This document shows, piece after piece, positions 55,712-64,000 of a stretch of DNA of 64,000 bases. The translations under genes and the position numbers were made by a program. Below the pieces are notes generated by a model, which made no database searches, had not been told where the DNA came from, and saw only the letters and a list, made by a program, of their open reading frames with translations. The DNA is from Coptis chinensis (taxonomy: Eukaryota > Streptophyta > Magnoliopsida > Ranunculales > Ranunculaceae), in NCBI GenBank assembly GCA_015680905.1, contig CM027385.1:16498501-16562500 (forward strand). Direction: 5' to 3'. Position 1 is the first letter of the stretch. Every line of letters starts with the position of its first letter.

Positions 55712-56339
55712 TAAAGATGGAGTGGTGAAAAATTATTTTGGAAAAAGGGAAGTTAAATTTTTGAGGTGTCTATCCTTGGTATAAATAGGCACCCATCCAA
55801 AAATGTAAAAGATACGTTTCGAGGTGTCATAGGGTAGTTAGACCACGTGTATCTTCTAAGATATGCGCAACAGTGGATGAAGTGTGGATGAGAAGAATGG
55901 GGCATGTGACAAGGAGTGCCCCTTTGTTTGTTGTTGTTTTTTTTTTTTTTTTTTTACGTAAGTAGAAGGACAAGGAAAATGTAGATATACTATCACAATA
56001 GGATGTAAGAACGCATAAATGGTATGGAAACACAACATAATGATACGATGACTTAACTACAAACCTAAATATTAGATAGAACTATATGCCACATTAATAA
56101 CATGACTATAATAAAACAACCGAGCATGAAAACTTGAGTAGCATATTCAAGCTGCTGCTGCTCAAACTTTTCTAGTGCATCCATGAATCTTGAGCTTGGA
56201 GTGATCTAAAAACATTTTTTAGAATAAGAAGTGTAGAGGGAAGAATATGAAATGAGTGAATATGGAGGAAGGGTTGAACTTATTTATAGAAAGAAAATTT
56301 CCGTTTTCTGACCGTTTTTTATGCGTTTTCATTATCGGT

Positions 56340-56389
56340 TTCTGAACGTGTTAGTTACGTTAAAATTTGTTGTTTAAGTATGACATGTG

Positions 56390-56440
<51 letters not shown>

Positions 56441-56556
56441 TTCGACCGTTTTTAGATTCGTTTTCATTTTAGACCGCTTTTTATCGCTTTTTATGCATTA
56501 TCGGTTTTACGAACGTGTTAGTTACGTTAAAATTTGTTGTTTAAGTATGACATGTG

Positions 56557-56638
<82 letters not shown>

Positions 56639-56640
56639 TT
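56340..56640. repeat. Tandem duplication (about 165 bp) with two expanded (AT)n tracts
   Basis: GAACGTGTTAGTTACGTTAA followed by a TTTGTTGTTTAAGTATGACATG-like stretch occurs at about 56346 and 56511, each leading into an (AT)n run (about 56392-56437 and 56558-56630). It lies between the two env-position ORFs of element D. Confidence 0.9.
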
Positions 56641-56926
56641 TATTATTAGCAATATATGTTCCTACCTATATACTATAATATTAGATATAGCTAATATATC
56701 AAAATAAAACTATTTAGGAACCATCTACTATTAAGCTAAAAAGTGAAAACACGTAAATAAAATGTCTGATATAATATTATACAAAACCGGAAAAAATAAA
56801 TCTAGCTACTGATGATCCTCCGTGTTTGTGCGCGAATAATCCTCGGGGCCGCAGAAGAAGAACCGGGGAGTCCTCGCGACGTCGTGGCAAGATCTGAGCT
56901 CCCGTGGAGACTAACCGCTCTGGATA

Positions 56927-57917
56927 TCACCAAGAGTATCCATCACCGAGCTCCGAATCGATCTTTGGCTCGCCATGAACATTCATTAAACGGGTTCTCA
57001 CGGCGAAAGTGAGCATATTGTCCTGAAATGCAGTCATGGAGGCTCTCATTTCCTGCTGGAATTCGCCCATGTTGTCTATCATCGACTCGTGGCGAGTGGT
57101 CATATCTGTCCTTAACTCGCCCAAGGTACGTCTCATCGATACCTGGCGAGTGTACATGTCTCTCAGACCACTGTTCACAGCGCGTATGGCCTCTATGGGT
57201 TGGGCGATATTACTCATGGCAGTCTCATCAAAGTATGGTGGGTGAGAGGATCCTACGCTAGCGTGCTCGACAGCCCTAGGTGCTGTGGGTTCCCAAGGGT
57301 CCTGTATGCATTTCTTGAAGACAAGCATATTCTCATATTGTGGTATAGGGAGTAGTGGGGTGGCAGACAGAAAACCCAGATTAATCATGACTTGCGTTAC
57401 TAGAACGGCAAGGGGGGCTGACCTAAGAGTGGCATGTGTGATAATATCAAAAAGAAAGGTAACGATGCAGAAGTTACCCTTTCGCCTCTGAAGATCCGAG
57501 AAGGTGGAGGAAGGTCTTGTTGATGTTGGAAGGCTTCGAGGTGCCAATGACGTTCGATCCCAACCATTGAGTCAAAGCTATGGTTCGATATGCGCATTTC
57601 CCGTCGATGTTGTACTCTCCCTCGATTAGCGTGTCGAGCATTAGGTCGTAAGTCCGTGGGTACACGGACTGCTGCTGAGTCAGTACGTGGTCGACCAGTG
57701 GAATGCCCGTGATCCCGGAGAGCAACACCGGTGTGACTTCGTGGCGCACACCCTCGACGGTGACCCAAAAATGGTCGCCATTAAAGCTCCCATTGTCGTA
57801 GAATTTCATCACCAAATCCTTGGAATAAAGCCCTCCATTGGCATATAACAAACTCTCCCATCCTCTAGAGTGAATTTCGTGATCAAAGAATGGTGCAAAC
57901 ATCCCGTTTTCAAACAA
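56927..57917 (-). pseudogene. Element D env-position ORF, copy 1 (plant-transposon-protein-like)
   Basis: The first frame (57917-57474) reads MFENGMFAPFFDHEIHSRGW, then LVMKFYDNGSFNGDHFWVTV and a late YRTIALTQWLG. Near 57480 the reading moves to the frame ending at 56927, with APLAVLVTQVMINLGFL and a helical C-terminal part of regularly spaced M, R and E residues (about 57160-56960) that could form a coiled coil. The order matches copy 2. This is the place occupied by env-like genes in Athila elements, but no signal peptide or membrane segment is seen, so an envelope role is not supported. Confidence 0.6.
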
Positions 57918-58676
57918 ATTCCCAAAAAAAAATTCAACACAAATTCACCTGTTTCCGGCCATTTCTGGTTGTATAGAGAGGATGGATATTGATTACTGAT
58001 GAGGGGGAGAATTGGGATGATCTGACGGAAGAAATTCTTGATCGCAGCTGTGAAGGTCTCACGCGAGACCTGGTTTTAGTGTGGGCCTGTCTTGTGCGAG
58101 ACTAATTCGAGAGGGGGCAAGATCCGGTTTTTTAGGAAGACGAATCGTGTATTTGTGACGCGTGTTATCGGGTTTTTTGGGTTTAAATGGACCGAGAAAT
58201 CGATATTTTGGTTGGGCCAAAAATTTCTCGAAGCCCAAATCAAGCCTAAAGCCTGATTTAAACCTAAAAATCTAAATGCGTACCCACGACTCGTTTGGAC
58301 TCCGAATTAGGCGAATGAGATATCGAAACGATCGGCACGAAAAATTCTATCCAATTGTATGAGTCATTCTTGAAAGTCACAATTTTTTTTTTTTTTTTTT
58401 AAGAGAAGGAGAGTGTAAAGGTTTTATTTACATACAAGGGAGATATACGTGAAAAACACTGGATGTTCAAGGGAGTCACCATTTTAAATCATAGACAATT
58501 GTCATGTCGGCTCTGGAGCGAACCCAATCCAGCCAGACTGTGGCTTCACCTCTATGTATTATGGGGTTAGGGCGGGGGCGGTACCATCCCGACCGTCTTG
58601 TATTCGGTCTAATAAAATTGCCCTTTTACATACGGCTATCCTCAAACCGCCCCCAAGGGACTCAAAGTAACCAATT

Positions 58677-59210
58677 CTAGGGTTGGTCTGGTGGAATCCA
58701 TTGCCTGTTTGTGTTCCAAGTATGCAACATCCGAGGTTTGACCACGAATCCCTTTGTGCAAAACTTAATGCAAAGGGAAAAGGTAACAAAATAAACATAT
58801 TTACAAGGTGAGTCTTTTAATGTCAGATCCTCAAGACGAACCGAGTCTTTTAACGTCAGATTCTCAAGACGAATCCCATCCTGTGGGAGAAACGGGTAGC
58901 GGCGAAAGATTATCCCGCGCGGTGGTGTTAGACAAAAGTATACCTTAAACTGGCTAGTATCGGATAGGAAGTCCGGGCCTAGGCAGAAGGGTGTTTGGCA
59001 ATGCATACACCAGCCCATCCTTCGCGCACGTCGTTTACGAGCAAAAGAACTACGACCATTTCTTATTCGTGATGAGTGAGACTTACACCAAATGATTAGC
59101 TGAAGTTCGCGAGGTAGAGAGTAGAAAAGGGAAGAGAAGGAAGGAGGTGAAATTTTAGGTACCCATCGTTTACCGAAAAGCACGTTTGCTCGTGTGTTAC
59201 GAGAAGACAT
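58677..59210 (-). CDS. Element D ORF of unknown function (177 aa)
   Basis: Open minus-strand frame starting MSSRNTRANVLFGKRWVPKI. It is rich in basic residues and contains the doubled segment RLENLTLKDSVRLEDLTLKD, produced by a 33-bp tandem repeat. No domain recognised. It lies between integrase and the env-position ORFs. Whether it is translated is doubtful. Confidence 0.3.
   Translation of the reverse strand: MSSRNTRANVLFGKRWVPKISPPSFSSLFYSLPRELQLIIWCKSHSSRIRNGRSSFARKRRARRMGWCMHCQTPFCLGPDFLSDTSQFKVYFCLTPPRGIIFRRYPFLPQDGIRLENLTLKDSVRLEDLTLKDSPCKYVYFVTFSLCIKFCTKGFVVKPRMLHTWNTNRQWIPPDQP
58810..58875. repeat. 33-bp tandem repeat, in frame
   Basis: GAGTCTTTTAA(T/C)GTCAGAT begins at 58810 and 58843. 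The 33-bp period keeps the frame of the overlapping minus-strand ORF. Confidence 0.9.
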
Positions 59211-59439
59211 TTATACTCAGTTCTGTAAAAGAGTTTTCGTGGACTAAGGTTCCGGCGCTTGCAACCACACACTTCAAAGAACTTTGGAGATCATAAGATA
59301 GAAGATGGCCCGGCTACCAAAATGGCGTACCCTCTATAGAAACAAGATTGAGTACGCCAAATGAAACATCTAGTCGATTAATAAACCGGATTCTCAATAA
59401 AGAGTCCGCTCAACATCCGTGGCGTAATTAAGTGGTAAT

Positions 59440-60730
59440 GTTTTAGGCGTTGTCCATTGACTTGAAATTCGCTGTTATCTTTTGGATTAAGCAAAGAGAT
59501 TGCCCCATAATGTTTCACAACTGACACAATGAAAGGACCAGACCATCGTGTTTTCAATTTACCAGGAAAGATGTGTAATCTGGAGTTGTACAGTAAAACT
59601 TTTTGGCCAATTTTGAAATCCTTACGCCAAAATGTGCTTGTCGTGCACTCTTTTCATATTAGCTTTGTAGGATTTCGAGATCATAAGCATCACTCGAATC
59701 TCCTCCATTTCATTTAATTGCGGTTTTAAGCTTCTCGCTTTTGCTCGATGATATTGTAATTGAGGCTTTTGATGGCCCAAAAGGCACGGTGCTCAAGTTC
59801 AACCGGCGGATGACAAGGTTTTCCAAAAACAATGCGGTAAGGAGACATCCCTATAGGTGTCTTAAATGTCGCTTAGTTATGCCCACAAGGCATCCGATAA
59901 GCGGAGAGACCAGTCCTTTCTTGATGGGTTGACAATTTTCTCCAGAATAGACTTTATCTCTCTAGGTCTGGAGACTTCCACTTGGCCACTCGTTTGTGGG
60001 TGGTATGGAGTAGCAACCGTGGGAGTAACTTTATATTTCTTCATTAAAAACCCAAAATTTTTGTTACAAAAATGTGTACCCCCATCATTGATGATAGCTT
60101 TGGGAACACCAAAACGAGAGAAAATATTTTCTTTTACAAATCTCACGACAGTCTTATGGTCATTTGAGCGACATGCGAGTGCCTCAATCCATTTGGACAC
60201 ATAGTCTACATCGACTAAAATGTATAGAAAACTTTGAGAAATAGGGAAGGGTCCCATAAAATCAATGCCCCAAACATAAAAAATTTCCACAATTAAGATA
60301 GGATTTAGGGGCATCATATTTCGTTGGTAATTCGACCTAGGTGTTGACAACGAATGCAAGCTACGCAATGTTCGTATGCATCGCGAAAAAGGGTAGGCCA
60401 GTAAAAACCACATTGTAACACCTTGGCCGCAGTTTTCTTTGCACTGAAATGACCTCCGCAAGATTGTTCATGGCAAAAGGATAATACATCGGTGTGTTCC
60501 CAGTCGGGAATGCAGCGACGAATGAGTTGGTCGGAACAATACTTAAAGAGGTAGGGTTCATCCCAGAAATAATATTTTACAGTGGATAAGATTTTTTTAT
60601 GATCAAGACGTGACCAAAAGGAGGGGACTTCCTCAGTAACTAGGTAGTTAACGATATCCGCGTACCATGGAGATGAGAAAATAGAGTACAAGTATTCGTC
60701 TGGGAAGGAATCACCGATAAAGAATCACTA
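59440..60730 (-). pseudogene. Element D integrase
   Basis: The zinc-binding part on the minus strand ([20 protein letters not shown], then CVACIRCQ) lies at about 60470-60330. The catalytic core (60300-59877) has [17 protein letters not shown] and E in [10 protein letters not shown]. The C-terminal part continues in other frames to about 59440, with [32 protein letters not shown] and VNGQRLKHY. Compared with C, an extra proline-arginine pair sits beside the catalytic glutamate. Frames shift at least at the zinc/core border and at about 59870. Confidence 0.88.
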
Positions 60731-60764
60731 TCGATGTCACCAACCAGCCTTGATAAATGGTCGG

Positions 60765-62035
60765 CTACGACATTTTCGGTTCCCTTCTTGTCTTTGATTT
60801 CCAGTGGTGAATTCTTGTAAGAGAAGGATCCAGTGGAACAATCGTTGTTTTCGTCCTTTTTCGCGAAAGTAAGTACCGAATTGCGGCATGGTCAAGATAT
60901 ATCACGATGGTCGATGTTCCAACTAGGTAGGGCTTAAACTTATCCAAAGCATAGACAACAACAGCTAGGAACTCTTTCTCGGTTGTGGTATAATTACGTT
61001 GAGCGTCGTTAAGGGTTTTACCAGCGTAGTAAATGACAATGGGTTTGTCGTCACATCGTTGGCCTAGCACGGCACCAATAGCAAAGTCGCTAGCGTCACA
61101 CATCAGTTCGAATGGTTGAGACCAATCAGGGGGTTGAATAATAGGAGCGGTAGTTAGAGCGGTTTTTAGAGTATCAAAAGCTTGTTTGCAATTGAAATTG
61201 AAGTCGAATACTGCATCCTTAAGCAGGAGATTGGTTAAGGGTCGAGCAACTTTAGAAAAATCCTGAATGAATCTCCTGTAAAACCCAGCGTGGCCTAAAA
61301 AGGCACGGATATCCCGAACTGTACGTGGGAAGGGTAGCGAAGAAATTTTAACAATTTTAGCTTTATCAACCTCTATCCCGTCTTTTGAAACAATATGACC
61401 TAGAACAAGTCCTTTGGTAACCATGAAATGACACTTCTCCCAATTTAGTACCAGATTTTTCTCTTCGCAACGCGTTAATACTTTGGAAAGGTTGGATAAA
61501 CAGTTGTTAAAGGAATTTCCGTAAATGGAAAAGTCGTCCATGAAGACTTCCATATAACGTTCCACCATATCACTAAAAATGTGAAGCATGAAGCGTTGGA
61601 AAGTGCCCGGGCATTACAAAGACCAAAAGGCATTCGATGCGTCAGATGCAAAGGTTCCAAAGGGACACGCGAAAGTTGTCTTTTCTTGATCGGGGATCGA
61701 TGACAATTTGGAAGTATCCGAATAGCCATCAAGAAAAAAGTAGTAAGCATGACCGCTAAACGCGTTCTAGCATCCGGGTCAATGAATGGGAGAGGGAAGT
61801 GATCTTTACGGGTTCGCATTAAGTTTCGCGATAGTCAATGCAAATTCTCCATTTCAAAGGAATACGAGTGGAGATGCACTCACCATTTTCATTTTGCACA
61901 ACTTGAATGCCGGACTTTTTGGGAACAACGTGGATAGGACTAACCCAAATACTATCCGAGATAGGGTATATGATACCCGCGATCAAGTAAACGTAAAACT
62001 TCCTCTCTCACCACTTCCTTCATGGCGGGATTAAA
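60765..62035 (-). pseudogene. Element D reverse transcriptase and RNase H
   Basis: RT starts near 62035 (FNPAMKEVVREEVL on the minus strand). Pieces RKDHFPLPFIDPDA and MPFGLCNA follow with frame changes in 61820-61590. The frame 61589-60765 (274 aa) is then open: VFMDDFSIYG (catalytic DD), LGHAGFYRRFIQDFSKVARP, and RNase H with LMCDASDFAIGAVLGQR and YTTTEKEFLAVV, up to LDHAAIRYLL. After RNase H the frame is lost near 60870. Confidence 0.92.
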
Positions 62036-62151
62036 GCGGCGTTGGGTTCTCGCGATGTCTTTGTGCCGCCATCAAGATGTATACGATCGTGCATATGCTA
62101 GGGTCTATTCCTTTGATATCATCTAAGGACCATCCGATAAGCGGGCGGTGT

Positions 62152-62950
62152 TCACGAATGACATGAATCAAACGCGTGCCTCTTCGCCGTAGTTAAGTGA
62201 GCAGAAATTATTATAGGGTGACTACCATCGGGATCGAGATGCACGTACTTCAAATCAGGGGGTAGAGGTTTTAAATCCGGAGTTGGAGGATTGGGGATCA
62301 AGGATTCGTGAGGGATCATTTCTTCAATGGAAAAGAGCGAATCCGGTTCTTCTGAATCAGTTTGCACCGAAGCATTAGGGTCAAATAGTGGTACTGACTC
62401 TAATAATCCATGGACATCCCTTATGTACGAGTCATCGTCAAACTCCGGATTATCAAAAGAAAGAAATTGGTGTATCTCGTCTGGGGGAAAAGAGTTTGTG
62501 AAATAATCATGTTCCAGACTATCAACCAAGTTAATCTCGCCCTCCATTATAGGATCGGGAAACTGTTTCATTAATTTGAACACGCTTGAGTTCGACGAAA
62601 GGTTCCCCGAAACGATAATGTCATTGAACCGTCCCCGACAATTTATGAGAGCGTTAGCGATTGCAAGAAAAGGACGTCCCAAGATAATAGGGATGGAGTC
62701 ACGTGCTACTTCAAGATTATCTAGGATGACAAAATCCACTTTGGGTAGTAAAAATCTTGGACCTTTACTATAACGTTCTCTACTATACCTTTTGGGTACT
62801 TTGATGGAGCCGATCCACGAGGTGCGAGTCATATTGGTAGGTTTTAATTCATGAAGACCTAACCGCTTAAATAAGTAGTAGGGAAGTAGGTTAACACCGC
62901 ACCTAGGTCTAAAAAGTGCAAAGATGGCGGTTTGTCTTATGCAACGCGTG
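62152..62950 (-). pseudogene. Element D protease and linker, frameshifted at the active site
   Basis: The minus-strand frame 62832-62152 holds the second half of the protease (VDFVILDNLEVARDSIPII, then LGRPFLAIANALINCR) and an acidic linker up to RT. Upstream, near 62880-62905, one frame gives FLDLGA and the next gives GVNLLPYYL. The catalytic D-x-G region is thus split by a one-base frame change and the enzyme cannot be made. Confidence 0.8.
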
Positions 62951-63051
62951 CATGTACATGCGGTCGAATTGGTCTTGTCACTTTTACCACACCATTGGTA
63001 GTGGTAATCGAGGGAACCGCCGCTTCGATGTAACGCGCTTGTTGAGGTACA

Positions 63052-63978
63052 TTAAATGCGTCGTTTGGTGGTGCACATGTCCTTCAAAAACTTGGCATGT
63101 TTGGGCAAATGCTTTAGCGCATCTAGGAAAGGTAAGTTTATGGTCAAATTTTTGAAGGTTTCACGAATCTCATCAAAATGTTCATCATGTTTGCTCTTTA
63201 CCAAACGGGCAGGGAACTGAGCTTTTAGACGGAATCGCGTATAAGGATCAGTGGCGTCTTTCCCTAGGGACGTAGGTGTAGATTTTGAAGGTATAACTTC
63301 GTCCGTTATAGGTTGCGATGTAGGAGTTGGAAGGACGTCAGTCGTGACTTCCGGCGATTCCTCGTCTGGCATTCGTATATCATTGTCGATGGTTCGGCCA
63401 GAACGAAGAGTGGTAATGGCATTTACCTCACCCTGGCTTAGATTACTAGGTCCTGGTGCATTGTTGAGTTCAAAGGTAGTGTTTGTAGACTTAGGGTTTG
63501 GAACTGCTTGGCCAGGGAACACGCCCTTTTGACTTTTATCCTGAGCTAACAGCTGAAGAAACTGTTGGATAGAAGCTAGGATTTGATTCTGTTGATTCAT
63601 GTATGTCAAGAAAGTTTCAGCCGTTTTATCGGCTGTGGATTGTACCAAGGGAGTAGTAGGAACTAGTTCACGGTTATTATTCACGGGTTGATTTTGGTAG
63701 CCATATCCTTGATTAGCGGGAACAAGGTTGCGGTTGTTTTGGTACCCTATATTTGCGTTGTTGGGAAAATTACTTTGCCCTTGCTGGAATTGTGGAAGAT
63801 TTCCTTGACGATAGGAATTGTAGTTCGTGGGTGGTCGCAACAGAACGTTTTGTTGCCACCGAAGGATTTTGTTGTTGGACGGGGGTGCCCAAGCTAAATT
63901 CGGATGTTGTCGCCAAGGTGCATTAGGGATGTTGAAAGCACAAGCCTTCTTCGGTTGGGGAGGACACTCGTATACCAA
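63052..63978 (-). CDS. Element D gag, C-terminal part (308 aa, open)
   Basis: The open frame continues from beyond the first ATG shown, so the true start lies outside the window. It contains a CPPQPKKACAF remnant of the zinc-knuckle side and an asparagine/glutamine-rich stretch (about residues 50-110). A NQQNQILASIQQFLQLLAQD helix, a VNAITTLRSGRTIDN motif and the late DALKHLPKHAKFLKDMCTTK block follow, as in element C (ITVLRSG and KFLKDLCTQK). The region links gag to protease. Confidence 0.85.
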   Translation of the reverse strand: MVYECPPQPKKACAFNIPNAPWRQHPNLAWAPPSNNKILRWQQNVLLRPPTNYNSYRQGNLPQFQQGQSNFPNNANIGYQNNRNLVPANQGYGYQNQPVNNNRELVPTTPLVQSTADKTAETFLTYMNQQNQILASIQQFLQLLAQDKSQKGVFPGQAVPNPKSTNTTFELNNAPGPSNLSQGEVNAITTLRSGRTIDNDIRMPDEESPEVTTDVLPTPTSQPITDEVIPSKSTPTSLGKDATDPYTRFRLKAQFPARLVKSKHDEHFDEIRETFKNLTINLPFLDALKHLPKHAKFLKDMCTTKRRI

Positions 63979-64000
63979 AGGACAATAAGAATCGGCGTGC

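Larger units (their letters stand above)
50120..64000 (-). mobile_element. Athila-type Ty3/gypsy element D (5' end outside the window)
   Basis: On the minus strand the order is gag (63978-63052), protease (about 62900-62152), RT/RNase H (about 62035-60765), integrase (about 60700-59440), an unknown ORF (59210-58677), two env-position ORFs (57917-56927, 55711-54817), a non-coding region and the 3' LTR. Pol and the 3' non-coding part match element C, but D has about 6 kb more between them. Frameshifts occur in protease, RT and the env-position ORFs. The 5' LTR and most of gag lie beyond base 64000. Confidence 0.9.

Noticed and set aside
56493-56678. Frame with long IYIYIY run
   Set aside because: Pure translation of an (AT)n microsatellite.
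1-64000. tRNA, rRNA or organelle DNA insertions
   Set aside because: No cloverleaf, rRNA or plastid/mitochondrial gene sequence was recognised when reading through the window; an RNA-gene scan was not possible here.

Overview
The window is nuclear DNA of a flowering plant, most likely a eudicot. It holds an intron-rich plant gene with GT-AG introns, Athila-type and copia LTR retrotransposons, a CACTA transposon, many MITEs and an AT-rich background. One host gene is convincingly present. The rest is largely nested, decayed mobile DNA.

Layout. (1) 1-2004: decayed Ty1/copia element on the minus strand, with its 5' LTR at 1807-2004, running off the left edge. (2) 2239-12914, minus: the first 12 exons (638 codons, all intact) of a PDS5 cohesin-associated HEAT-repeat gene. 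The copia element lies in or beyond its twelfth intron. Introns 1 and 8 are filled with MITEs, a LINE relic and small tandem repeats. (3) 13 kb-22 kb: promoter side, a palindromic MITE, an array of about 28 hairpin-forming repeats (14245-15225), a chimeric pseudogene joining ATG12 and phosphoglycerate-mutase-like fragments, another MITE, and an Athila-like LTR. (4) 22118-29602: a complete CACTA element with a 3-bp AAA target duplication, carrying minus-strand fragments of ALDH7-type aldehyde dehydrogenase and LOG-like genes. It sits inside an older repeat (22023-30744).

(5) 30886-50119: a nested tower. The oldest layer (A) is a gag-only LTR-element remnant. A 3.2-kb solo LTR (B, 34551-49952, target duplication CAAAT) is inserted in A. 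A complete 12.2-kb Athila-type element (C, 35910-48090, target duplication GTGTA, tRNA-Asp-type primer site) is inserted in B. (6) 50120-64000: a second Athila-type element (D) on the minus strand, from its 3' LTR through the env-position ORFs, integrase, RT/RNase H and protease to gag, running off the right edge.

C and D share pol and a long conserved non-coding 3' region with a hairpin. D carries in addition a block of about 6 kb with two diverged copies of a plant-transposon-protein-like ORF. Both pols are full of frameshifts, so neither should be autonomous. The most interesting items are the hairpin array, the two gene-capture events, the datable A>B>C nesting and the conserved 3' hairpin block.
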